Shown piece by piece: positions 1 to 8,495 of a stretch of DNA of 64,000 bases. Both the position numbers and the translations under genes were made by a program. The DNA is from Kribbella solani (lineage in GTDB: Bacteria > Actinomycetota > Actinomycetes > Propionibacteriales > Kribbellaceae). A model generated the notes under the pieces. That model was not told the origin of the DNA, searched no databases, and saw nothing but the letters and a program-made list of their open reading frames with translations. Positions within the stretch are counted from its first letter, which is position 1; each line of letters starts with the position of its first letter. The DNA lies in NCBI RefSeq assembly GCF_014205295.1, contig NZ_JACHNF010000001.1, positions 3,720,001-3,784,000 on the forward strand, read 5' to 3'.

Positions 1-159
1 CAGCTGGCCGAGGCGTCCTGGCGGGTCCGCGCGCTGGGCGCGCGGCCGCGGGTCATTCCACCCGGCGAGATCGAGCAGCGCGCCGCCACCGGCTCCGGCT
101 GGGCGGTGCGCTGGCACTACTACCTGGAGACAACCGACCACACCATGAGGAGAACGTGA
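1..159 (+). CDS. 3' end of an unidentified protein (partial)
   Basis: Only the last 52 codons are inside the window, read from the first base and ending at a TGA that overlaps the next gene's ATG by one base (TGATG). The tail is rich in Trp, Arg and Tyr and I recognise no domain in it. Tight coupling to a ring-cleavage-type dioxygenase and a dienelactone hydrolase suggests it belongs to the same aromatic catabolic operon, but its function cannot be read from this fragment. Confidence 0.6.
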   Translation, partial: QLAEASWRVRALGARPRVIPPGEIEQRAATGSGWAVRWHYYLETTDHTMRRT

Positions 160-1391
160 TGACCGCGCAACCGGCTGCCCGGAAGAAGTTCGACGTCGGC
201 GGGGTACTGCTGGACCGCCCGTTCAAGATCCGCAGACTCAACCACTTCGGCCTCAACACCGCGGACATGGACGCCGCGCTGCACTTCTACGGAACCCTGC
301 TCGGCTTCCGGGTCACCGACACCCTGGACATGACCGGGATCGTCAAACGCCGCTTCCCCGACCTGGAACAGCCTTGTTCCGGTACGGGTTACTTCCTGCA
401 GCACAACAGCGACCACCACACGCTCGTACTGTTCAGCGCCTGGCACTACCAGACCCTGATGGGCAACCTGCCCGACGGCGTGAGCGCGAACCAGATCACC
501 TGGCAGGCAAACAGCATGGCCGAGGTGAACAACGCGATCGGCTGGTTCCAGGGCAACGGTCACAAGCTGCACAAGGTCGGCCGGGACATGCCGGGATCGA
601 ACTGGCACCTGTACATGTTCGATCCCGACCGGCACCGGAACGAGATCGTGTACGGCATCGAGCAGATCGGCTGGGACGGTCTGAGCAAGCCACGCGAAAT
701 GTACTACCGCGCCTTCCACGACACGCCCGCGATCCCGCAGACCAACGAGTACACCGAGGTCCAGGATGCGCTTGCCCGCGGCATCGACATCCACTCCGGG
801 TACCGCCACCTGGACGCGCTGCCGGCGAACCACGACGTCGAAGGCATCATGCTCCCCCGCCCGTTCAAGGTCGTGAAGCACGGGCCGGTCGGGCTGTTCG
901 TGGAGGACCTGGAGATCGCGCTGGACTTCTACGTCCACGAACTCGGTTTCACCATCACCGAAGAGGTCACGTACGAGGGCCATCGCTGCGTCTACCTGCG
1001 CGCGAACACCGAACATCACTCGCTGGCGCTGTACCCGATCGAGATGCGCGGAGTCACGGGCCTTGCACAGACCAGTACGACGGCGATGTTCGGCTGCCAG
1101 GTCGCGAGCTACCGGCAACTGCGCAACGCGGTGGAGTTCTTCAAGGCCAACGGTTGCGACGTACTCGAACCTGATCCCGCGCTGCACCCGGGGATCGACT
1201 ACGCCGCGCACGTGGTGGACCCGGACGGGCACGTCGTGCAGCTCTACTACTACATGGAGCAGATCGGCTGGGACGGCAAGCCGCGGCCGGCCGCGGAGCG
1301 TCCGGTGATCACACCCGGCGAATGGCCCGAAACCGTGCCGAACTACAGCGACACCTATCAGGGCGAGACGTTCCTCGGCCCGTGGGGCTGA
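159..1391 (+). CDS. two-domain VOC protein, extradiol dioxygenase-like
   Basis: The 410-residue protein has two glyoxalase/VOC halves, about residues 22-175 and 236-375, each ending in the same signature [IM]EQIGWDG (167-174 and 366-373). This is the layout of type I extradiol ring-cleavage dioxygenases, which open catechol-like rings using Fe(II) held by two His and one Glu. Candidate ligands in the first half are His29, His86/87 and Glu162. In the second half His241 and His286/287 are present, but the Glu position is Gln361. The ATG at 159 was chosen because AGGAG lies six bases upstream; a GTG at 156 is also in frame. It is followed by a dienelactone hydrolase gene, which fits an aromatic pathway. 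Substrate and catalytic activity are inferred; a non-dioxygenase VOC role remains possible. Confidence 0.8.
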   Translation: MTAQPAARKKFDVGGVLLDRPFKIRRLNHFGLNTADMDAALHFYGTLLGFRVTDTLDMTGIVKRRFPDLEQPCSGTGYFLQHNSDHHTLVLFSAWHYQTLMGNLPDGVSANQITWQANSMAEVNNAIGWFQGNGHKLHKVGRDMPGSNWHLYMFDPDRHRNEIVYGIEQIGWDGLSKPREMYYRAFHDTPAIPQTNEYTEVQDALARGIDIHSGYRHLDALPANHDVEGIMLPRPFKVVKHGPVGLFVEDLEIALDFYVHELGFTITEEVTYEGHRCVYLRANTEHHSLALYPIEMRGVTGLAQTSTTAMFGCQVASYRQLRNAVEFFKANGCDVLEPDPALHPGIDYAAHVVDPDGHVVQLYYYMEQIGWDGKPRPAAERPVITPGEWPETVPNYSDTYQGETFLGPWG

Positions 1392-1427
1392 CCGACCATC
1401 CGTTCCCGTTCACAAGGAGAACATTTC

Positions 1428-2141
1428 ATGTCCGAAGACATCACGGCCGGCCGGATCAAGGTCGGTGAGCTCAACGCGTACCTGGCCCGGCCGACCGCTC
1501 CGCACACCGGCGGGATGCTCCTGCTGCCGATGCTCAGTGGGCTGGGCAAGCAGCTCCGCACGTACGCCGAGGACGTCGCCCGCACCGGGGTCGCCGCACT
1601 GGCCTGGGACCCGTGGCACGGTCCGACCGGCGACGAGCTCGATCACGAGCAGCTCCGCGGGTTGCTCGGTGGCCTGAAGGACCCGACCGCGCTCGAAGAG
1701 CAGAAGACCCTGCTGGACCACATGTTCGGCGAGCTGGGCCTGGCCAAGGTCGGCGTGATGGGCTGGTGCCTCGGCGGCCGGTACGCGCTGGTGCTCGCCG
1801 CGCACGACCACCGGGTCGCCAGCTGCGTCGCGTACCACCCGACGGTGATGCCCGAGCCGACGCCGGCCCAGGACGAGGACGCTGTCGCGCTGGCCAGCGA
1901 GATCACCTGCCCGACGTCACTGATCTACCCGGGCGCGGACCACATCGTGCCGCTGGAGAGCTTCAAGCTGCTGCAGAAGGCGCTGAACAAGCGGGAGTCG
2001 GCGCCCAGCGTGGTGCACATCTACCCGGGCGCCGGCCACGGCTTCATGGAGGCCGGCCGGCAGGACCAGGAAGCCAACCGACTGGCGACGAAGCTGTCCT
2101 GGCCGCAGACCCTCGAGTTCGTCCGCGCCACCGTGTCCTGA
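1428..2141 (+). CDS. dienelactone hydrolase family protein
   Basis: The 237-residue alpha/beta hydrolase has the Cys-nucleophile elbow typical of dienelactone hydrolases (GWCLGG, Cys114), an acid at Asp171 and a catalytic His204 in GAGHGF. Members hydrolyse dienelactones and related cyclic esters or acids made after ring cleavage. It lies 36 bp after the VOC gene with its own AAGGAG site before ATG 1428, so it is probably co-transcribed. A strong hairpin follows the stop. The family call is firm from the triad; the exact substrate is not visible. Confidence 0.88.
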   Translation: MSEDITAGRIKVGELNAYLARPTAPHTGGMLLLPMLSGLGKQLRTYAEDVARTGVAALAWDPWHGPTGDELDHEQLRGLLGGLKDPTALEEQKTLLDHMFGELGLAKVGVMGWCLGGRYALVLAAHDHRVASCVAYHPTVMPEPTPAQDEDAVALASEITCPTSLIYPGADHIVPLESFKLLQKALNKRESAPSVVHIYPGAGHGFMEAGRQDQEANRLATKLSWPQTLEFVRATVS

Positions 2142-2162
2142 TCGCTCGCCCGATCAGAAAGG

Positions 2163-2200
2163 GGCGAGGAGCCGACCGGCTCCTCGCCCTTCTTTGTTCT
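2163..2200. terminator. bidirectional intrinsic terminator
   Basis: GGCGAGGAGCC (2163-2173) and GGCTCCTCGCC (2178-2188) form a perfect 11-bp stem with a four-base loop, followed on the plus strand by CTTCTTTGTTCTT. It sits between the convergent dienelactone hydrolase and marR genes, so it can end transcription from either side, best for the plus strand. Confidence 0.8.
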
Positions 2201-2204
2201 TCGG

Positions 2205-2780
2205 TCAGCTGGTCTTCTTGGTCTTTCCCCGGCCCGCGTCCTCGATCCGGCCGACCAGCTCCAGGCAGGTACTGCGGATCTCGTCCAGCGTGTCCTGCTC
2301 GACACCGTCGACCAGTTGCAGCGGGATGTCGAGGTACTCGGTCCAGATCTTGTCGAACAGCTTCCGCCCGGTGGGCGTCATTTGCGCCCGGATCGTCCGC
2401 CGGTCCTTCGGGTCGGCGACCCGGACCACCATGCCGTCCCGCTCGAGCTGGTCGACCAGCGCGGTCACCGCGCGGGGCGTGACGCGCAGCCGCGCGGCGA
2501 GCTTGCCCAGCGGCACGCTGTCCTGGTGCTTGAGCTGCATCAGGATCTGGAACCGCGACTCGGACAGCCCGTGACCGTTCGCCCAGGAGTCGACGTACTC
2601 GTGCATGAGCCGGCTGAGCCACCGCAGCGCGGCGAACATCTCCAGCCGCCGCATCGCGGCGGCCCCGACCAGCGGTTCGAGCATCTGCCGGGACTGCTCG
2701 TCGAAGAGCTGACCTTCCGCGTCCCGGACGATCGACGACGAACTCTTGTAGTCGTCTACAGTAGAGCCCTCAAGTGCCAT
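2205..2780 (-). CDS. MarR family transcriptional regulator
   Basis: The 191-residue protein has a central winged helix-turn-helix (about residues 75-140) with the typical recognition helix and wing, including the DxxDRR-type wing. MarR proteins are dimeric repressors that often answer to phenolic ligands. It is the last gene of the long minus-strand catabolic operon, 31 bp after the flavin reductase gene, so it probably senses an aromatic substrate or product of the pathway. The ribosome site before ATG 2780 is weak. Inverted repeats TGTAG-4-CTACA (2747-2760) and TCTAC-1-GTAGA (2755-2765) lie just inside the coding start and could be an autoregulatory site. Confidence 0.9.
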   Translation of the reverse strand: MALEGSTVDDYKSSSSIVRDAEGQLFDEQSRQMLEPLVGAAAMRRLEMFAALRWLSRLMHEYVDSWANGHGLSESRFQILMQLKHQDSVPLGKLAARLRVTPRAVTALVDQLERDGMVVRVADPKDRRTIRAQMTPTGRKLFDKIWTEYLDIPLQLVDGVEQDTLDEIRSTCLELVGRIEDAGRGKTKKTS

Positions 2781-2811
2781 GAGTTGATACTACCTGGTAC
2801 CCGGGGCGCTT

Positions 2812-3321
2812 TCAGGCCGAACGGGCTCGGACGAAATCCGATCGGAAGAACACCAACGGGTCCAGGTCATTGCGCGCGCCGACCGCCCGTACCCGGCACG
2901 TCACCAGCAGGTGGTCACCGCCGGGCACGATCGAGTCGACCTCGGCGTCGATCCAGGCGAGCGAGCCCGCCAGGATCGGCGCGCCGCCGTACGGCGCCGG
3001 CCGCCAGGACACGCCGGCGTACTTGTCGGTCCCGCTGCGCGCGAACTGCCGCGCCAGCCAGTCCTGCCCCTCGGCCAGCACGTTGATGCTCAGTACGCCA
3101 CTGCGCTCGATCGCCGGCCAGCTTCGGGACGCGCGGCCGGGGCAGATCAGCACCAGCGGCGGGTCCAGCGACAGCGAGCAGAACGACTGAATCGTCATCC
3201 CGACCGGCACCCCGTCGGTCTCCGCGGTCACCACCGACACCCCGGTCGCGAAGTTGCCGAGCGCCCGCCGGAACCGGTGCTCGTCCAGTATCCCCGCCAC
3301 ATCCGAGTCCAGTTCGCTCAT
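2812..3321 (-). CDS. flavin reductase family protein (HpaC/ActVB-like)
   Basis: The 169-residue protein has the flavin reductase-like FMN-binding fold, including the conserved start RFRRALGNFATGVSVVTA and the SL-DPPL strand. Such proteins reduce FMN or FAD with NAD(P)H and hand it to a partner monooxygenase. The likely partner is the luciferase-like monooxygenase of the same operon at 6498-7616. ATG 3321 overlaps the preceding MFS stop and has AGGAGG upstream; a GTG one codon earlier is also possible. Confidence 0.9.
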   Translation of the reverse strand: MSELDSDVAGILDEHRFRRALGNFATGVSVVTAETDGVPVGMTIQSFCSLSLDPPLVLICPGRASRSWPAIERSGVLSINVLAEGQDWLARQFARSGTDKYAGVSWRPAPYGGAPILAGSLAWIDAEVDSIVPGGDHLLVTCRVRAVGARNDLDPLVFFRSDFVRARSA

Positions 3322-4877
3322 CACGATCCTCCTGAGACGTCTTCCGCCAGCACCGCGCGGTCAGTTGTTGCTCCCGGCAACACATTCACCGGCCGGGCGC
3401 CCAGCGCGATCACCACCGCCGCCGCGCCGAGCGCCACCCAGCCCGCGACCAGGAACACTCCGTGCAGACCCGCCGTGTACGCGTCGACGGCAGCCCGCGC
3501 GTACGTGTCCCGCTGAGCCTCCGGTAGCGCGGCGATCATCCGTGCGATACCGCCCGACGAAACCGCGCCGGCCACCGCATCGACCTGCTGAGCCGGCAGC
3601 CCGGCCAGCTGCTGGGCGACCGACGAATGAATACCGGCACCCAGCACCGCGCCGTTGACCGCGATCCCGGTCGCCAGGCCGAGCTGCCGGAACGAGTAGC
3701 TGATCCCCGACCCGGCGCCGGCCTCCGCCCGCGGCACCACGCTCATCGCCAGCGCGCCGAGCATCGGATTGAAGATCCCGGCACCGATCCCGATCACCAC
3801 GAACCCGGGCAGCAGAGCGCGCCAGCTGTCGCCAGGCCCGAACCCGCGCAGCGCGAACAGGCCGGCGCCGGTGACGGCGAGACCGAGAGCGACCAATCGG
3901 TGCGGCGGGAACCGCCCGACCAGGCGCCCGGTCAGCGGCGCGACGAGGAACGTGGGTCCGCTCATCGCGAGGACGATCAACCCGGCCTGCAACGGCGTAT
4001 GTCCTTGCACGCTCTGCAGGAAGATCATCAGGTAGAGCAACAAGGCGAAGTGCGTCGCGCTCCCGGCGAACGCGGCCAGTTGCGCACCGCTGAAAGCCCG
4101 GTTCCGCAGCCTGCGTACGTCGAACATTGGGTACTTCACGCGCAGCTCGACGACAGCGAAGGTTGCAAAAAGCACCAGTGACGTACCCGCCAAGGTGATG
4201 ATCCAGAAGCCGGCCAGGTGACGGCCCCAGGTGATCAGATAGACCAGCGCGGTCAGGGCCGGCGTGAACAGGACCGCGCCCCACCAGTCGGTACGCCGGT
4301 TGCCGATGACCTCGCCGCGAGGTACGCGCCATCGGGTGATCGCGATGGCCGCGAGGCAGATCGGCACTTGCGCGAGGAACACCCAGCGCCAGCTCGCGAT
4401 CCCGACCAGCAACCCGCCGAGAATGGGGCCGAGGGCAATCGATCCGCCGGTGAACGCACCCCAGACACCGAACGCGATCCCGCGGTACCGGCCGTGGTAG
4501 GTCTCACTGAGCAGGGTCAGGGAGACCGCGTACATCATCGCGGCCGCGGTGCCTTCGAGGAATCTGGTACTCAGCAGCCAGGTCGCGTTCGGCGCCATCG
4601 CGTTGCCGACCTGCGCGACCAGGAAGAGCCCGAGCGCCGGCAGGAGTACGCGCCGGCGGCCGAGGCGATCGGCGATCGATCCGGCCGTGAGCAGGAAGGC
4701 GGCGAGCGTCAGGGAGTACACGTTCGTGATCCATTGCAGGCTGGTCAGGCCGACACCGAAGTCGGCCTGGACCCGAGGCAGCGCGACGGTCACCAGGCCG
4801 ACGTCGCCCAGCAGCATCAGGTCGATCAGGCAGATCGCGGCCAGCGGCCACCAGCCACCGGACGGCTTGTCCGTCAT
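3321..4877 (-). CDS. MFS transporter, DHA2 (EmrB/QacA) type
   Basis: The protein is 518 residues with about 14 hydrophobic segments, a typical DHA2 drug:proton antiporter layout. It begins near WWPLAAICLIDLMLLGD and keeps the loop 2-3 signature ADRLGRRR. It is a close paralogue of the next upstream gene, to which it is joined by a 4-bp ATGA overlap, and appears to be a tandem duplication. In this operon it could export a toxic aromatic intermediate or import a substrate; direction and cargo cannot be read from sequence. Confidence 0.9.
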   Translation of the reverse strand: MTDKPSGGWWPLAAICLIDLMLLGDVGLVTVALPRVQADFGVGLTSLQWITNVYSLTLAAFLLTAGSIADRLGRRRVLLPALGLFLVAQVGNAMAPNATWLLSTRFLEGTAAAMMYAVSLTLLSETYHGRYRGIAFGVWGAFTGGSIALGPILGGLLVGIASWRWVFLAQVPICLAAIAITRWRVPRGEVIGNRRTDWWGAVLFTPALTALVYLITWGRHLAGFWIITLAGTSLVLFATFAVVELRVKYPMFDVRRLRNRAFSGAQLAAFAGSATHFALLLYLMIFLQSVQGHTPLQAGLIVLAMSGPTFLVAPLTGRLVGRFPPHRLVALGLAVTGAGLFALRGFGPGDSWRALLPGFVVIGIGAGIFNPMLGALAMSVVPRAEAGAGSGISYSFRQLGLATGIAVNGAVLGAGIHSSVAQQLAGLPAQQVDAVAGAVSSGGIARMIAALPEAQRDTYARAAVDAYTAGLHGVFLVAGWVALGAAAVVIALGARPVNVLPGATTDRAVLAEDVSGGS

Positions 4878-6457
4878 CGTGGAGCTCCATCCTGCCGATT
4901 TGTTGGCCGAACCAACACCGCAACCAGTGCGGCGCCAACCAGTGCGACGATCCCGCCGACCAGGAAGATGCCGTTGAGCCCGGCAACGAACGCCGAATGC
5001 GCGGCGGCGGCAACGGCCGGCTGCTCGGCTTCGGGCACCGAGGCCAGCAGCGGCCGGATGGCTCCCGACGCGACCGCGTCCGCCACGTGACTCGATCCAC
5101 CCGGCAACTGCTCGTCGAGCCGAGCATTGATCACCGCGCCGAACACGGCTCCGTTCACCGCGACGCCGGTGGCGATGCCCAGCTGCCGGAAGGTGTAGCT
5201 GATCCCCGAACCCATCCCGGCGCGCCGCCGCGTGACGACGCTCATCGCCAGCGCGCCGAGCATCGGATTGATCATTCCGCCGCCGAAACCGATCAGCACG
5301 AAGCCGGCCAGCAACGTCGTCCATTCGCTGCCCGGTGCGACCGACCGGAGCAGCAGGATGCCGGCGCCGGTCAGCGCGAGTCCGATTGCCACCGGCCATC
5401 GCGGGCCGATCCTGCCGACCAGGCGACCGGTCGACAAGGCGGCGAGTACGGTCAGCGCGTTCATCGGCAACAACCGCATTCCGGCCTGCAACGCGTCGTA
5501 CTGAAGGACGCCCTGGAGATAGAGACTGAGATACATCAGCAGCGCGAGATGCGTCGCGCCCAACGTGAAAGCGGCCACCTGCGCGCCGCTGAACGCGGGG
5601 ATGCGGAACCTGGACAGGTCGAGCATCGGCTCCCGCACCCGGCGTTCGACGGCCACGAAGATCACGAACAGGACCACGGTCGCGACGGCCGGCGCCAGTG
5701 TCGGCGCGCTCGTCCAGCCCGCGTCCTTGCCGCGGACGAGCGTGTAGACGAACAACCCGAGCATGATGCTGAACAGGACCGTGCCGGCCCAGTCTGCCCG
5801 GCCGCCGACCGGAGGCGTACGGGGTACGCCCAGCGCGACGATCGCGATCGTGACCAGGCAAACCGGCAACTGGATCAGGAAGACCCAACGCCAGTCGGCC
5901 GATTCGACCAGGATCCCGCCGACGATCGGTCCGAGCGCGATCGACGAGCCGGTCAGCGCGCCCCAGACCCCGAACGCGACCCCCTTCGTCCGGCCGCGAT
6001 AGGTCTCACTCAGCACGACCAGCGAGACCGAGAACATCAGCGCGGCGGCGACACCTTCCAGCAGCCGCGTACCGATCAGAAATCCGGTACTCGGCGCGAG
6101 ACCGTTTCCGAGCTGGGCGAGTAGGAAGATACCGAGACCGCACAGGAGCAAGGGTTTTCGCCCCCAGCGGTCCGCAGCCGTACCGGCGGTCAGCAGGAAC
6201 GCCGCAAGTGCCATCGAATAGATGTTGGTGACCCATTGCAGGCCGGAGAGCTGAGCATGGAACTCGGCCTGCACCTTCGGCAGCGCGACGGTCACCAGTC
6301 CGACGTCGCCGAGCAGCATCAGGTCGACCAGGCAGACGGCGACCAGCGGCCACCACTGCCATCCGCTCGTACGCTGCTCCGCCGCCTGCTCCAGATCGGC
6401 CGGGTGAGTTGCCGGCCGTACTACTTCGCTGTTTCCTTGATCGGGCGCAACACTCAT
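4874..6457 (-). CDS. MFS transporter, DHA2 (EmrB/QacA) type, paralogue of its neighbour
   Basis: The 527-residue, roughly 14-helix transporter matches the 3321-4877 gene along its length: VCLVDLMLLGDVGLVTVALP against ICLIDLMLLGDVGLVTVALP, and the same LSETYxGR and FGVWGAxTGxSIALGP blocks. A short hydrophilic N-terminus of about 30 residues precedes the first helix. It starts 40 bp after the luciferase-like monooxygenase stop. Two near-identical pumps in one operon may form a heteromeric or dosage pair; this is inference. Confidence 0.9.
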   Translation of the reverse strand: MSVAPDQGNSEVVRPATHPADLEQAAEQRTSGWQWWPLVAVCLVDLMLLGDVGLVTVALPKVQAEFHAQLSGLQWVTNIYSMALAAFLLTAGTAADRWGRKPLLLCGLGIFLLAQLGNGLAPSTGFLIGTRLLEGVAAALMFSVSLVVLSETYRGRTKGVAFGVWGALTGSSIALGPIVGGILVESADWRWVFLIQLPVCLVTIAIVALGVPRTPPVGGRADWAGTVLFSIMLGLFVYTLVRGKDAGWTSAPTLAPAVATVVLFVIFVAVERRVREPMLDLSRFRIPAFSGAQVAAFTLGATHLALLMYLSLYLQGVLQYDALQAGMRLLPMNALTVLAALSTGRLVGRIGPRWPVAIGLALTGAGILLLRSVAPGSEWTTLLAGFVLIGFGGGMINPMLGALAMSVVTRRRAGMGSGISYTFRQLGIATGVAVNGAVFGAVINARLDEQLPGGSSHVADAVASGAIRPLLASVPEAEQPAVAAAAHSAFVAGLNGIFLVGGIVALVGAALVAVLVRPTNRQDGAPR

Positions 6458-6497
6458 GACGCCACCCCTCCGTGGCAGAGAATGGGGAGAGGCCGAG

Positions 6498-7616
6498 TCA
6501 GAGCTGCCGAATCTGCGGCAGGACCTCGTCGGCGAAGAGTTTCATCGAACGCAGCACCCGGTCCTGCGGCAGATCACCGATCTGGAAGATCAGGTTGACC
6601 ACGCCGGCGCCGACGTCCTCGCGAATCTTGCGGATCTGGGCCGCGACCGAGTCCGGTCCGCCGCAGAAGATCTGGCCCATTTCGATCCGGGCCGGCAGTC
6701 CCTGGTTCAGCCGCTCGGCGACGATGTCACGGAACCGGCCGCCGGTCGCGCCGCTGCCGCCGAACATGCCACGGCTGCCGGCGAGTCCGGTCATCCGCAG
6801 CATCGGATGCGCGACGTTGTCCGCGTACCGGAAGTGCGGCTCGATCTCGGCGAGTGCCTTCTCGTCGTTGTCCGAGACGTAGATGTCGGCCTGGTACAGC
6901 ACGTCGTCCGGGCTCGTCTCGGTGCCGGCTTCGCGGGCGGTCTCCCGGTACGTACGCGCCGACTCCGCGGCGGCCGCGATGGTCGTGAACGCGAGTCCGA
7001 TGCCGGCCCCACGCCGCGCGGCGAAGATCGCCGACTCCTTGCTCGAACCGGAGACGAAGATCGGCGGCAGCGGCTGCTGGACCGGACGCGGCCAGGCAGA
7101 CACCACCCGGTTCTGGAAGTGCACGCCTTCCCAGCCGAACGGGCCGGGGTGGGTCCAGGTCTTGAGCATCAGGTCGTACGCCTCGACGAACCGCGGGCGG
7201 GACAACGTCGGTGACACGCCGGACACCAGGTACTCATAGGGCGTGCCGCGCAACAGACCCGCGATCAGCCGGCCACCGCTGAGATTGTCGACCATCGCGT
7301 ACTCCTCGGCGAGCTGCACCGGATTCGCCAGCGGAATCCGCGCGCCCAGGATCGCGATCTTCGCCGTGCTCGTCCGCTGCGCCAGCGCCGTCGCCATCAC
7401 GCTCGCGTTCGGGCACATGGCGTGCGAGGAATAATGGTGCTCGGCACAGGCGACCCAGTCGAAGCCGAGCTGCTCGGCGTACGCGGCCGCGTCGAGGGTT
7501 TCTTGGTAGCACGCCACCGAGCGGGCCGGATCGAACTGCGCGTTGGACGTCGGCCAGCGCGTCGGGAGTTCACGCAGCGGCGCGTACGGCATCAGCGTGA
7601 AGAACGACGCCTTCAC
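6498..7616 (-). CDS. LLM class flavin-dependent monooxygenase
   Basis: The 372-residue protein has the bacterial luciferase-like TIM-barrel fold: the N-terminal strand, DWVACAEHHY around residue 55, and the LSGGRLIAGL and PPIFVSGSSKES blocks typical of the family. These enzymes use reduced FMN and O2 to hydroxylate or cleave organic substrates and need a separate flavin reductase, which this operon supplies at 2812. It starts with GTG, overlapping the upstream hydrolase stop by four bases (GTGA). Substrate is unknown; candidates are aromatic or N-heterocyclic compounds entering the gentisate-like route. Confidence 0.88.
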   Translation of the reverse strand: MKASFFTLMPYAPLRELPTRWPTSNAQFDPARSVACYQETLDAAAYAEQLGFDWVACAEHHYSSHAMCPNASVMATALAQRTSTAKIAILGARIPLANPVQLAEEYAMVDNLSGGRLIAGLLRGTPYEYLVSGVSPTLSRPRFVEAYDLMLKTWTHPGPFGWEGVHFQNRVVSAWPRPVQQPLPPIFVSGSSKESAIFAARRGAGIGLAFTTIAAAAESARTYRETAREAGTETSPDDVLYQADIYVSDNDEKALAEIEPHFRYADNVAHPMLRMTGLAGSRGMFGGSGATGGRFRDIVAERLNQGLPARIEMGQIFCGGPDSVAAQIRKIREDVGAGVVNLIFQIGDLPQDRVLRSMKLFADEVLPQIRQL

Positions 7617-8398
7617 CGCGACTCCCCCGGCACGCTCGCGACGAACAGTTCGCCGGTGGCCAGGAAATCGGCCACCAACGGTACGAACCGCTCGGTCGCC
7701 GACAGCGTCAGCGAGTGCGCGCTGTCAGGCAGGAACGTGGCCGAGCAGCGCGGGATCGCGTCCTGGTAGATCGTTGCGAGAGCCGGCGGTACCTGCTGGT
7801 CCTCGGTGCTCCAGAGCACCAACGTCGGTGCCTCGATCTTGCCGAGAGCGGCCCGGAAGACCTCGGGATCGTTGCCCTTGAGCAACGGCACGCCCTGGCC
7901 GGCGTTGCGGGCCCGCTGCTGTCCCGCTTCCGGCGTGAAGAACCCGTCCGGTACGGCCGGCGCCGGGCCGAAGTTGCGCAGGGCAAGTTCTTTCGGCGGC
8001 AGCGGCCGCGGCGGCGGGCCGGGTGGGAGGAAGGCGAACGGCGCCACGGCGACCAAGTTGCGGACCGCCTCCGGGTGCCGGGCGGCCAGCCACAGCGCGC
8101 AGACCGCGCCGAACGATTCACCGACCAGCTGGACCGGCTGATCCGTTACCTGCTTGACGAACGCGGCGAACACGTCGGCAACCTCGACGATCGAGCCCAC
8201 CGCGCCGGTGCTGCCGTCGAAACCGGGCGCGGACGGCGCGTACACGTGGAAGTTGCCGGCCAGCTGTTCCAGGAACGGCGCGCCCGGCACCGATCCACCG
8301 ACGGCGTGCAGGAAGACGAGCGGCTCGCCCGTTCCGCCTTCCAGGTACTGGATTTGTCTGCCGTCCAGCTCCAGCTCGGACTGCTTGAGGTTGGCCAT
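7613..8398 (-). CDS. alpha/beta hydrolase
   Basis: The 261-residue alpha/beta hydrolase has the oxyanion region FLHAVGG, a Ser95 nucleophile in GESFG, an acid in STEDQQVP and the His in DSAHSL near the C-terminus. I chose ATG 8398 because a GAAAGGG site precedes it and the upstream 25 codons are not hydrolase-like. Within the operon it may cleave an ester, amide or C-C bond, for example a meta-cleavage-type product or an aromatic ester. Substrate specificity is not visible. Confidence 0.87.
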   Translation of the reverse strand: MANLKQSELELDGRQIQYLEGGTGEPLVFLHAVGGSVPGAPFLEQLAGNFHVYAPSAPGFDGSTGAVGSIVEVADVFAAFVKQVTDQPVQLVGESFGAVCALWLAARHPEAVRNLVAVAPFAFLPPGPPPRPLPPKELALRNFGPAPAVPDGFFTPEAGQQRARNAGQGVPLLKGNDPEVFRAALGKIEAPTLVLWSTEDQQVPPALATIYQDAIPRCSATFLPDSAHSLTLSATERFVPLVADFLATGELFVASVPGESR

Positions 8399-8495
8399 GG
8401 TTCGAAGCCCTTTCGATGCGCGGTGTCTGCCTGATGCACCACGTACGGTACAGAGGACATCTACACTGTGCAAGGCTTCATTGTGGAGGCCTACA
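8399..8495. promoter_or_regulatory. intra-operon gap with paired CTACACT sites
   Basis: A 97-bp gap separates the FAH gene stop from the alpha/beta hydrolase start, unlike the overlapping joints elsewhere in the operon. CTACACT occurs at 8461-8467 and again at 8491-8497, 30 bp apart. On the minus strand TTGCAC lies upstream of a 17-bp spacer and TACCGT. It may be a secondary promoter with regulator sites; the related CTACAGT lies at the start of the operon's marR gene. Weak evidence. Confidence 0.3.

Noticed and set aside
120..1232. 370-codon minus-strand frame opposite the VOC gene
   Set aside because: It is antisense to a protein with two clear VOC halves, and is Val/Arg/His-rich with no recognisable domain.
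8396..8411. tRNA T-arm-like sequence GGTTCGAAGCCC
   Set aside because: No acceptor stem, anticodon arm or D arm could be built around it. It is the leader of the alpha/beta hydrolase gene.
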